From positions 1 through 37,574 of the forward strand of contig CAKZVJ010000080.1 of the NCBI GenBank assembly GCA_937923345.1: DNA of 37,574 bases, written 5' to 3'. The translations under genes and the position numbers were made by a program. Under the pieces are notes generated by a model. That model was not told the DNA's origin. It did no database searches and worked only from the letters and a program-made list of their open reading frames with translations. Origin of the DNA: an uncultured Saprospiraceae bacterium (GTDB lineage Bacteria; Bacteroidota; Bacteroidia; Chitinophagales; Saprospiraceae). Below are positions 1 through 8,213 of this stretch, in pieces; position 1 is the first letter of the stretch, and each line of letters starts with the position of its first letter.

Positions 1-50
1 TGGGCTAATTTATTTGCTGAATAATTTCATCTACGTTTTAAGGCAAATCC

Positions 51-58
51 TATATTTG
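51..58 (+). promoter_or_regulatory. Bacteroidota -7 promoter box
   Basis: TATATTTG matches the Bacteroidota sigma-A -7 consensus TAnnTTTG exactly. It lies only 4 nt before the ATG of the M23 peptidase gene, so transcription would begin at or very near the start codon and give an almost leaderless mRNA. I see no TTG at the expected -33 distance. Confidence 0.5.
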
Positions 59-62
59 TGGT

Positions 63-1790
63 ATGACCCGATTTCTACTTCTACTTATCGCTTTCGTTAG
101 TATCTCAGCGACTATTCATTTGGGGACTAGTTTGACTAAAGATTACCCTCAGGACTATTTTCGTTCCCCGGTGGATCATACTATCAAGTTAAGCGGAACA
201 TTTGGGGAGTTGAGACCTAACCATTTCCATGCGGGCATAGATATTAAGTCTAAAACGGGTAAGACAGGGCAAGAGATATATGCCGTAGCGGACGGCACAG
301 TATCTAGAATCAATATCAAATCTAGCGGTTACGGCAATGCACTATACATAGACCATCCGAATGGATACACCAGTGTATACGCGCACTTGGGAAGGTTTCC
401 TAAGGAGATTACCGAATACATGCAACAGCAACGTTACCTCGAAAAGACTTCAGAGATAGAACACTATCCACCCGCCAATCACTTTACTTTCAAAAAGGGA
501 GATTTTATTGGGACGCTAGGTTTGAGTGGTAGGTCGTACGGACCACACTTGCATTTTGAGATTAGAGACACGAAAAGCGAAGTGCCTATTAATCCCTTAC
601 TGTTTGGACTCAAAATAGACGATAAGGTTAGTCCCGATTTGAGAGCCCTTAAAGTGTATAGCTTGGATTCGAGTATGAACGAGTTGGAAACGAAACAGTA
701 TAGTTTACGGAAAAGTGGATCCAGATACAAGACTAGAAAAGATACCCTTACTGTTAATGCCAACCAAGTAGGATTGGCTTTGAAAGCCTATGATCAAATG
801 ACTGGAGTCTCCAACCTCAATGGAATTTATGAATTGAAAATGTATGTAGAGGATAGTCTACATTTTGCATTTACCATGGATGAAATTTCATTTGATGAAA
901 CGAGGTATATCAACGCGCACCTAGATTATCCAGAAAGAGAGCAAAAGAAAAGCTATTTCAACCGATGCTTTAGATTGCCAGGAAATCAGTTGTCGATTTA
1001 TGAAGCAAATGGATACAACGGCCTGATCAATGTATCTGAAGCAAAGTCAACAAAAGTGAAATATATCGTAACGGACTTGAATGGCAATGTGAGTGAGCTG
1101 ACTTTTTGGCTTAAGAAATCAAGTGAGGAGTTTGATTTTGATAAGGAGAACTATCAGTATTTATTATTTCACGACAAAGATAACCAGATTGAAAGATCGG
1201 ATCTACAATTGTTTTTTCCTAAAGGATCATTGTATCGTGATTTAGAATTTCAGTTTTTGACCTCTATTGATAGCTCGCACAATATCTTCTCTAAGGTGTA
1301 TCACTTGCATGATTATCTAACGCCTCTGCATAAGTACTTTGATATTGCGATCAAGCCAAATTCGGAACTAGGGGCCCTCAAAGAGAAAGCTTTTATTGGC
1401 TACTGCGGAGCGGATAAGTATAGTAATTGTGGCGGTGCTTGGGAAGGCGATATGCTCAAAACAAAAACAAGCCAATTAGGCAACTTCTGTATCATGCTGG
1501 ATACCGTGCCTCCCAAGATAGAGCCGGTTCGATTTGGAAAGAACTGGAGTAATCTGAGTTCAGTATCTTTCAAGATTGGGGATAATTTTGAAGTGGGTAA
1601 AGGCGGTAAGGGATTAAGCTATGAAGCCTATCTGGATGATCAGTGGATTTTGATGAGTTACAACGGGAAGACTAAAACGATCACCTATCGATTTGATGAG
1701 TATCTCCAGCCTGGCGAACATGAGTTCAAATTGTTAGTCACAGACGGCCTAGGCAATACGAATACTTTCCTAAAAAATATCAGACTATGA
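63..1790 (+). CDS. M23 (LytM-type) metallopeptidase, secreted
   Basis: A 575-residue exported zinc peptidase that probably cuts peptidoglycan cross-links in the periplasm or is a degenerate relative that regulates such enzymes. An N-terminal hydrophobic stretch (residues 4-20) acts as a signal peptide. The peptidase core spans about residues 40-180 and keeps the family metal and catalytic residues: HxxxD at H56/D60, the H108 of YAHLG, and HLH at H162/H164. About 390 further residues look like beta-rich Ig-like domains and match nothing I recognise by name. The ATG at 63 is the only start that keeps the signal peptide. The stop codon overlaps the ATG of the next gene by 4 nt (ATGA), so the two are probably translationally coupled. 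Confidence 0.9.
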   Translation: MTRFLLLLIAFVSISATIHLGTSLTKDYPQDYFRSPVDHTIKLSGTFGELRPNHFHAGIDIKSKTGKTGQEIYAVADGTVSRINIKSSGYGNALYIDHPNGYTSVYAHLGRFPKEITEYMQQQRYLEKTSEIEHYPPANHFTFKKGDFIGTLGLSGRSYGPHLHFEIRDTKSEVPINPLLFGLKIDDKVSPDLRALKVYSLDSSMNELETKQYSLRKSGSRYKTRKDTLTVNANQVGLALKAYDQMTGVSNLNGIYELKMYVEDSLHFAFTMDEISFDETRYINAHLDYPEREQKKSYFNRCFRLPGNQLSIYEANGYNGLINVSEAKSTKVKYIVTDLNGNVSELTFWLKKSSEEFDFDKENYQYLLFHDKDNQIERSDLQLFFPKGSLYRDLEFQFLTSIDSSHNIFSKVYHLHDYLTPLHKYFDIAIKPNSELGALKEKAFIGYCGADKYSNCGGAWEGDMLKTKTSQLGNFCIMLDTVPPKIEPVRFGKNWSNLSSVSFKIGDNFEVGKGGKGLSYEAYLDDQWILMSYNGKTKTITYRFDEYLQPGEHEFKLLVTDGLGNTNTFLKNIRL

Positions 1791-2290
1791 CAACAGAAGA
1801 AAAGCTACTCAATACATTGACTACAGAGTTTGATAGACGAGTATATGACGAGGGCTTTGCACGAATTCAGAAGTGCTTGACCTATTTTAGTGAAGAGGAG
1901 GTGTGGCAAAGACCTAATGAAAATACCGTGAGCATTGCCAATTTGATTTTGCACCTTAGCGGTAATGTGCGGCAGTGGATATGTGCAGGATTAGGAGGAC
2001 AGCCAGACGTACGCCAAAGGGACCTAGAATTCTCAGCTACTGGCGGCTATACAAAGGAAGAGTTAATTGTCAAAATAGAGCAGACCATCAAGGATGCCCA
2101 AGCTGTAATCAAACAATCCACGGTAGAGGATCTAATCGCAATAAAAAAGGTGCAAGTATATGAGGAAAGTGGAATGAGTATAGTCGTCCACGTGATTGAG
2201 CATTTTTCTTATCACATAGGCCAAATTACCTATGCTACGAAAGCAAAGAAGAATATTGACACTCAATATTACCCAGAAGATCTAGGCTAA
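1787..2290 (+). CDS. DinB-like / DUF1572 family protein
   Basis: A 167-residue cytoplasmic four-helix-bundle protein of the DinB superfamily, which includes thiol transferases and uncharacterised metal-binding proteins. The expected metal-binding histidines are visible: one in the LILHLSGN helix near residue 53 and the pair in HVIEHFSYHIGQ near the C-terminus, the typical DUF1572/DinB triad layout. It overlaps the M23 peptidase stop by 4 nt and should be expressed with it. The substrate is unknown, and the name DinB does not imply a DNA-damage role here. Confidence 0.85.
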   Translation: MTTEEKLLNTLTTEFDRRVYDEGFARIQKCLTYFSEEEVWQRPNENTVSIANLILHLSGNVRQWICAGLGGQPDVRQRDLEFSATGGYTKEELIVKIEQTIKDAQAVIKQSTVEDLIAIKKVQVYEESGMSIVVHVIEHFSYHIGQITYATKAKKNIDTQYYPEDLG

Positions 2291-2301
2291 TGAGAGTTTA
2301 T

Positions 2302-2463
2302 CTATATTACTTTGAAGATGTATACCAATGAAGTCAATAAAGTTGGTATAGATAACCAAAACCACTCATTGGCAAATATTAGTAAACCGATGAAAGCGAT
2401 AAGGGAAAGTATAAACATAATATAGAATCCTAATCTTGATTTATCTGATGCTTGACTACTCAT
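2302..2463 (-). CDS. small two-helix membrane protein, hypothetical
   Basis: A 53-residue ORF starting at the ATG at 2463. It has a short polar N-terminus followed by two hydrophobic segments (about residues 13-31 and 33-50), as expected for a small inner-membrane protein. A 15-residue extension to a non-ATG codon at 2508 is open but unlikely. A TAACTTTG box on the same strand at 2485-2478, matching TAnnTTTG, gives a short leader before this ATG. No family is recognised. It lies tail-to-tail with the DinB-like gene, 11 nt away. Whether it is expressed is uncertain. Confidence 0.5.
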   Translation of the reverse strand: MSSQASDKSRLGFYIMFILSLIAFIGLLIFANEWFWLSIPTLLTSLVYIFKVI

Positions 2464-2521
2464 TTTAAAAATTTTGACAAAGTTAAAAACAATGGTATAA
2501 AAAACCACTTATGCTCAAAAA

Positions 2522-3895
2522 TTAGGTGTCTAAATCGTGTAATTTTCCGTTAATAATGGCAAATTTTATTCCTTTTACATCCTCCAGGAAAAAGGCACAT
2601 CTATTTTCAGGTTTTAACCCCCAATCTGCCTCATCATTAGATTCAACCATCAATAAAGGTATACGTTCAAAATTTTGCTTAAGTTGTATATCCTTTACCC
2701 GGACTACGCCGATGCCTTGCAGCAAGAGTGCATCAAAATCAAGTGCTTCAAGTGCACTAAGTTCTGATAAGATTTCAGGGAATACCTCTGCTCTACGATA
2801 ATGGAGATTTTGAGCATCAAATTCCGAATACCCAAAGAAAGTCGACAAATCTCCTACATCTTCTATTTGTCCCTCCAGGTAAAAGCCCAAAGATGAATCG
2901 TCCTCCCTCTCATAATGATTGATAGATATGTCAATAGAAGTATCCAAGCTAGGTATATGTACATTTCGGACGATGAGGTCATTAAGCTTACGGTCATTTT
3001 CAGGGATAGCCCAATATTTGTCTACAGAATACTCTCCGACTGAGTCTGTGGCAATATTGTAAAGCAGGGTTAGCAATATGGCAAAATGCATCCTACGGAT
3101 CTCTTGTTTTTCAGAGTCATTTTGCATTCCTCCAGCCTCCACTAAAATAGTACTAGTCCCCCAGAGTTGAATATTGTCCCCAAAAGCTCGAGGTTCAAAA
3201 TCATCATTGTATCTTCCTGTATGATTAGGGTGTAGTACGTCCAAGACTTCTTGCATCAAAGCTATGCCTTGCATGGCTGAGCGGCGGGTTTCATTGATAT
3301 CCTTTGCATAATTGTAAGCGGGCGCCAAGAAGGAATGCGTAGCGGTATGATTTGTTTCTGGGACATTGTAGTACTTGCTCTGGTCATGTAAATTGAACCC
3401 GAATACAGGCTTATTTTTTTGATGCGCAGCCTTCAAGATACGAGACTCTGGGCATGCGAGTTGGATAGCATCCCGATTGAGATCAATTTCCATAGCGTTT
3501 CTTCTTTGGAATCGTTCTACCCCATCGGGATTCAACATGGGGATAAACGATAGTCTCAATTGAGACAAGATGAGCCCTCTCAATTCTGCAAATTCTACAT
3601 CTCCACTTTGTAGGAAAAGAATCATGTCAAAAACAGCCATTGTAGAGGTAGGCTCGTCTCCATGCATCTGTGTCCAGAGCATAATGTTTTTACCTCCTTG
3701 CCCTAAGCTGACTTCAAAAATATCCCGCCCTTCTACACTCTGCCCGAGCAAGTTTACCTCTGCTTCGGTAGAACGGAGCTTGTTGATTAAAGGCAAAATA
3801 TCTGCATGCTTAAATCTACGTTTCTGCAAAGACTTTTCCTTGTAAGCTGCGTGCGCTTCATATAGCGCTTTCCCTATAGATTGGTTGCCAGTCAT
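2522..3895 (-). CDS. M14-family zinc carboxypeptidase
   Basis: A 457-residue protein resembling M14 (carboxypeptidase A-like) metallopeptidases. The zinc ligands HGDE (HxxE) are followed by the substrate-binding segment NPDGVERFQRRNAMEIDLNRD and by a downstream FNLHDQ histidine, in family order. There is no clear signal peptide, so it may act in the cytoplasm on peptides or cell-wall fragments. The C-terminal roughly 150 residues are of unknown role. I place the start at the ATG at 3895. The frame stays open to a TTG at 4000, but those 35 extra codons run into the foldback repeat at 3920-4080 and look like accidental coding. Its upstream control region is therefore largely repeat-derived. Confidence 0.85.
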   Translation of the reverse strand: MTGNQSIGKALYEAHAAYKEKSLQKRRFKHADILPLINKLRSTEAEVNLLGQSVEGRDIFEVSLGQGGKNIMLWTQMHGDEPTSTMAVFDMILFLQSGDVEFAELRGLILSQLRLSFIPMLNPDGVERFQRRNAMEIDLNRDAIQLACPESRILKAAHQKNKPVFGFNLHDQSKYYNVPETNHTATHSFLAPAYNYAKDINETRRSAMQGIALMQEVLDVLHPNHTGRYNDDFEPRAFGDNIQLWGTSTILVEAGGMQNDSEKQEIRRMHFAILLTLLYNIATDSVGEYSVDKYWAIPENDRKLNDLIVRNVHIPSLDTSIDISINHYEREDDSSLGFYLEGQIEDVGDLSTFFGYSEFDAQNLHYRRAEVFPEILSELSALEALDFDALLLQGIGVVRVKDIQLKQNFERIPLLMVESNDEADWGLKPENRCAFFLEDVKGIKFAIINGKLHDLDT

Positions 3896-3919
3896 CTTTT
3901 TAGATTTATTTTCGAAGTT

Positions 3920-4080
3920 GAGTCCGCTCCGAAAAGTCACGAAACCATAAAATGACTCTTTTGGCGATATTTTCCATTTTCTCAATCCACTGATGCTCAA
4001 GCATCACTGAATTTCAAGAATAAAAAATCTCATCCAAAATAGTTCATTTTTTGCAATCCGCTACTTTCCAAAGTGGACTC
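3920..4080 (-). mobile_element. MITE-like foldback element, copy A (161 bp)
   Basis: On the minus strand this begins GAGTCCACTTTGGAAAGT and ends ACTTTTCGGAGCGGACTC, which are imperfect terminal inverted repeats. It matches copy B at 37302-37508 along both arms, with about 4 differences in the first 80 bp and about 5 in the last 75 bp. The two arms of a single copy also resemble each other, so the element folds into one long imperfect hairpin whose tip is TGATGCT-TG-AGCATCA. It encodes no protein. It fills most of the 327-bp gap between the carboxypeptidase and T9SS protein genes. No target-site duplication is obvious here, which suggests an older insertion. The remaining 4081-4222 shows nothing recognisable. 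Confidence 0.8.
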
Positions 4081-4222
4081 AAAGATAAAATATCTTACTG
4101 GTTTGGGAATACATTTTATAGTGCGGACAAAATCATATGATGCATACACGGCCACAAGTAGAGGTGAAATAAATCTGAGAGAGGAGATACCTAATTTAGG
4201 AAAACAGAAAGCAGTAGATAAG

Positions 4223-7200
4223 TTACGGATGCGACTCTACAACAATCTTGTAGATACCTGCACTCGTAGCATTAGATAAGCTAAGATAGTAGATGCCAGA
4301 AGGAAATTGTGCCACAGATATCCTGTGCGTGCCTCTTGAGAAGGTATCAAAATATTTCTGGTGAACCAGCTGGCCAAGCGAATTGTGTATATTCATTTGT
4401 AAAGCACTATAGTTGGCCTCAGCTTGAATAAACAAATCTTGGTTGGCAGGATTAGGGTAGATAGACACTTCGTTGATAGGGCTCTTTTCGTATGTGCTAT
4501 TTGGTGATTCGAGTACAATAGACCCCGTCACTTCGCAGTCATTGGCATCGGTGATCGTATAGCTATAGGTGCCTCCCCCAAGATTTTCTATGCTTGTACC
4601 TTCTTCTCCGTTTGACCAAGAGACAGCATAGGGAGTTAAGCCTCCAGTTAGGAGCAATGAGATTCGACCATCATTGTTCGTCGCACTAGGAGCGGTAAGC
4701 GCAGGCAGTACCTCTATGGGAGAAGGCTCGATGACTTGAAAAATCTCCGTCTCGGTGCATTTGTTTTCATCACTTACTTCTACTTGAAATATACCGGCAC
4801 CTAATGAAGTAAGCGAACTAGTGGTCATGCTTCCTCCCCAAAAATAAGTGTATTCCCCAGTACCTCCAGTGACAGCAGTGGTAATTTGGCCATCCATTTC
4901 TCCGAAGCAAGAGACATCTGTGATAGTACTTTCTATGTTCAATGGCTCCGGTTCTTCTAATACAAGAGGAAGTCCTAGTGCGCATCCGTTAGCATCCTCA
5001 AGATTGATGAAGTAAAGCCCGGCTGTTAAGTCTCTGATGGTTTGATCCCCCGATAAACCAAATATTTGGGAGGCACTATCTTCTACATTCAACGAGTAGG
5101 GCGTCGTACCTCCAGAGGTGTTTACAGAGATGACTCCATCGTCCAATCCAAAACAAGAAATATGTGCTAGGTTGAAGGACATGTCCAGTTCAGTAGGTTC
5201 ACCTAGAGTAGCCGTAATCACTTTTGTGCATCCAAAATCATTGCCTACTATGATTTCATACTCACCCGCAGTCAAATCATTTCTCTCATTACCAATAAAA
5301 CCATCTGGCCAAAAATATGCGATATTGTCATGTTCCGATAGGATAATATGCCCATTAGAAGCGCCAAAGCATAAAGGCTCAGTTTGCTCTATACTCACCT
5401 CAGGTAGCGCCTCCGCACCATCCACACTAAAGTTAAATATGCCCAGGCAGTCTGCCTCATCAACAACAGTTACGGTATACTCTCCAGCGGCCAAATCTGA
5501 AATAGTTGGGCTATTACTCCCAGTGCTCCAAGTATATTCCAATGCCCCTGTACCGCCAGACACGACTATAGCGATAGCACCCAGATTTTCACCAGTACAC
5601 AATACATGTTCTATGTTTACCTCTCCCAGCACGATCGGTTCAGGAGCGGTTATGACTTCTTCTATTACGAGTGCACAGCCATTGTCATCGTTGATGGTGA
5701 CACTATAACTTCCAGTCGGCAATTCGTCGATGGTTGTGGTGTTTTCACCATTGACCCAGGCCAAAATATACGGTCCAGTACCGCCAGTAATTTGAATAGA
5801 AATACTCCCTTCTCGAGCATCACCGCAGCTATTGTTGATCACCTCCGATTCCACGCTGAGTGGCTCAGGTTCGGATACGATAAACATTTGCGTGCCGGTG
5901 CAGCCTTCATTCGTAGTATAGTTCAGCATGTATTCCCCCGCCTCGAGATCGGAGATAACGCTACTCGTTTCTCCCGTGCTCCATTCAAATGCACTAATGT
6001 CTTCACTGTTTAGGATGGAAATGCTAGCTTCATTAAAGCCACTGCAAGTATTTTCTGTGATGTCGAAGTCTAACTCAAAATCAATGTCATGTGATGCAAT
6101 AGTATATTGCTCCACAAGGCTACAGCCATTCATATCTGTAATGGTCACACGATAAGCGCCAGCGCCTACTTCCGAAAGTGTACTACTAGTATCACCGTTT
6201 GACCAGAGATATTCGTAAGGCGCTGTGCCACCATTTATGGCTAGCAGGATTTCTCCCTGAGGATTTTCGCACACCACGTTCGTGATCTCTGCACTAGATT
6301 CGAGGGCATCAGGTTGATCAATTATTATGGATGCACTACTTGAACAGTTATTTTCATTGGTCAGAGTGAGGGTATACGTCCCCGCGCTCAAGCCCGATAG
6401 GATTTCTTCATTGGTAGTGTTACCGGCACTCCAATTAAAGGTCAGAGATGAAGATTGATCTGAGACAAGGGCATCGATTTCTCCGTCCATGCCACCTGCG
6501 CAGCTTACATTAGTAGCGAGGAGTTCAAATGAAGGATTAGGAGTCACAATAATGCGAATATCATCGCTGGCTACATTTCCTAGTTCGTCACTGACAGAAA
6601 GACTGAGCGTTTCAGATGTTGAGGCCGTAAATTCTCTGACGGCGCCTTCCACCCCATCAGACCAGGTATAAGAGCAGTCACAATTGCCTAGACTAGCATT
6701 GATATTTACTATTTCACCTTCACACACAGATATGGAGCTGCCTAGTTCTAGAGTCAGTTGTGGTGTTTTCCCTCTTAATTTTAAAATCCAAGCATCTTTC
6801 CCTCCAAAGTTTTCCGCCAAGTGGATGTCCTCAGAAGAGGTCTGACCCACTAACCAATATTGTCCAAGATTATCTTGGTTGACACTACTTATGGCATCAT
6901 CTCCACTACCACCATATGTCTTCGACCATTCTTTTTGACCATCTGAATCAAGCTTAAGTGCAAAAGCATCTTGGCCGCCAAAGTTCACATTATTGAGGTC
7001 GTCGTAGGAGAAAGTATTTCCTACTATTAGGAGCCCCCCATCTAAAGTGCTGACAAGGTCGGTAGAAAAATCATCCTCCATACCACCATGTTGCTCTTGC
7101 CAGATGACCTCTCCTTGCTCATCTAGTTTCAATACGACAATATCTTCATTATATATTCCACGGATACCAGAAGTGTTATTGTCTAACTGTCCTTGAGTAC

Positions 7201-8062
7201 CTGCTATCAAGATATTGTTGTGCGCATCTATATCACAAGCATTAAAGCTAGTGTAGTTGCCATTACCAAACCTTCTACCCCATATTTGATCTCCTGTATT
7301 ATTGATACATACTACAAAACCATCTTTGATTCCTTTTTTGAATTCTAGGAAGTCTTCAGAAAAAGTGTTCCCAACGATGATGATTTCGTCTTGGCCAGTG
7401 ATAATTACATCTGAGGCTCTATCAATTTTACTGCTGCCAAACTTGGTTTCCCATAAAAGTACGCCACTAGCTAGCATGCGGCACACATAGATATCAGTCG
7501 CCCCTCCTACTCCCGTTTGGTTAACATCGGTAGAATTTGTATTGGCTACGACTATTATAGATCCATCAAGCATCATCTTGAGGCCAACGATATTGTCCAA
7601 TTTATTCCCACCTAGGATTTTTATTGCCTCAAACTGCTGCTCCGAATCTAGATTTCCAAATAAAATATCACCGCCGCCTTTACTTGTAGGAATGTCTTTA
7701 TCCGCAGAATAGGTAAGCCCCCCAATGAAGGTGTTATCCTCATGAAGTAGGATAGAAGTGCCTAGGTCATTTTGGCTACCACCAATATTTGTAGACCAAT
7801 TGAGATTGCCTGAATTGGTCATCTCACACACGAGCATATCATATAGCCCTTTGTTGTCAGTTATAAGTCCTTGATTGGATTGACTGTAACCTATTAATAG
7901 AGCATTATTGTCGGAAGTGATCGAAATATCTTGGAAGGTATCATCTTGCGTTCCACCAAAATTTTGAGACAGTAATATCTCAGATTGCCCTCTTAAATTC
8001 ATCAGAAAAAAGGGTAGCATTAGGCATGCCAAAAGTGATATTTTTATGACTTGGATACGCAT
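4223..8062 (-). CDS. T9SS cargo: propeller-like repeats + nine SprB repeats + type A sorting domain
   Basis: A secreted, surface-targeted protein of about 1279 residues. After a signal peptide starting MRIQVIKISLLACLM, about seven repeats of the form GG-x-xDD...DG-x-hhhhGxT-S-x-D suggest a seven-bladed beta-propeller. Nine SprB-like repeats of about 75 residues follow, each with a VSCxGxxDG-type start, GGTxPYxYxWSxG centre and GxYxVTVTDxNGC end. The C-terminus begins SIYPNPANQDLFIQ and is a type A T9SS sorting domain, which is recognised and removed during export through the outer membrane. Such proteins serve as adhesins or gliding-associated surface proteins. The frame is open to a TTG at 8221, but I favour the ATG at 8062 (or 8071) because it places the signal peptide correctly. 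It is transcribed divergently from the esterase gene. Confidence 0.88.
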   Translation of the reverse strand: MRIQVIKISLLACLMLPFFLMNLRGQSEILLSQNFGGTQDDTFQDISITSDNNALLIGYSQSNQGLITDNKGLYDMLVCEMTNSGNLNWSTNIGGSQNDLGTSILLHEDNTFIGGLTYSADKDIPTSKGGGDILFGNLDSEQQFEAIKILGGNKLDNIVGLKMMLDGSIIVVANTNSTDVNQTGVGGATDIYVCRMLASGVLLWETKFGSSKIDRASDVIITGQDEIIIVGNTFSEDFLEFKKGIKDGFVVCINNTGDQIWGRRFGNGNYTSFNACDIDAHNNILIAGTQGQLDNNTSGIRGIYNEDIVVLKLDEQGEVIWQEQHGGMEDDFSTDLVSTLDGGLLIVGNTFSYDDLNNVNFGGQDAFALKLDSDGQKEWSKTYGGSGDDAISSVNQDNLGQYWLVGQTSSEDIHLAENFGGKDAWILKLRGKTPQLTLELGSSISVCEGEIVNINASLGNCDCSYTWSDGVEGAVREFTASTSETLSLSVSDELGNVASDDIRIIVTPNPSFELLATNVSCAGGMDGEIDALVSDQSSSLTFNWSAGNTTNEEILSGLSAGTYTLTLTNENNCSSSASIIIDQPDALESSAEITNVVCENPQGEILLAINGGTAPYEYLWSNGDTSSTLSEVGAGAYRVTITDMNGCSLVEQYTIASHDIDFELDFDITENTCSGFNEASISILNSEDISAFEWSTGETSSVISDLEAGEYMLNYTTNEGCTGTQMFIVSEPEPLSVESEVINNSCGDAREGSISIQITGGTGPYILAWVNGENTTTIDELPTGSYSVTINDDNGCALVIEEVITAPEPIVLGEVNIEHVLCTGENLGAIAIVVSGGTGALEYTWSTGSNSPTISDLAAGEYTVTVVDEADCLGIFNFSVDGAEALPEVSIEQTEPLCFGASNGHIILSEHDNIAYFWPDGFIGNERNDLTAGEYEIIVGNDFGCTKVITATLGEPTELDMSFNLAHISCFGLDDGVISVNTSGGTTPYSLNVEDSASQIFGLSGDQTIRDLTAGLYFINLEDANGCALGLPLVLEEPEPLNIESTITDVSCFGEMDGQITTAVTGGTGEYTYFWGGSMTTSSLTSLGAGIFQVEVSDENKCTETEIFQVIEPSPIEVLPALTAPSATNNDGRISLLLTGGLTPYAVSWSNGEEGTSIENLGGGTYSYTITDANDCEVTGSIVLESPNSTYEKSPINEVSIYPNPANQDLFIQAEANYSALQMNIHNSLGQLVHQKYFDTFSRGTHRISVAQFPSGIYYLSLSNATSAGIYKIVVESHP

Positions 8063-8169
8063 TGTGAACATGGGTACGTAAATGTAGCATTTTTGGTTTA
8101 AATACCTGATTATATTTAGGTTACAATGAAAATATTTTACAAGTTTGGGTATAAGATCAAGGATAAATC

Positions 8170-8198
8170 TTTGGCCTAGTATTATTTTTTTATTTTTG
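8170..8198 (+). promoter_or_regulatory. promoter of the esterase gene
   Basis: TTTG at 8170-8173 and TATTTTTG at 8191-8198 are separated by 17 nt and match the Bacteroidota -33/-7 pattern. The predicted transcription start near 8205 excludes the upstream TTG at 8145 as a translation start and favours the GTG at 8214. Confidence 0.45.
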
Positions 8199-8213
8199 AG
8201 TAAAATTATTCCT

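Noticed and set aside
4073-4279. 68-codon plus-strand ORF between the carboxypeptidase and T9SS genes
   Set aside because: It begins in the edge of the foldback repeat and runs into the end of the T9SS protein on the other strand. No promoter or family signal.
5118-6155. several plus-strand ORFs (up to 196 codons) over the T9SS protein
   Set aside because: They are shadows of the SprB-repeat coding strand, without signal peptide, promoter or recognised domain.
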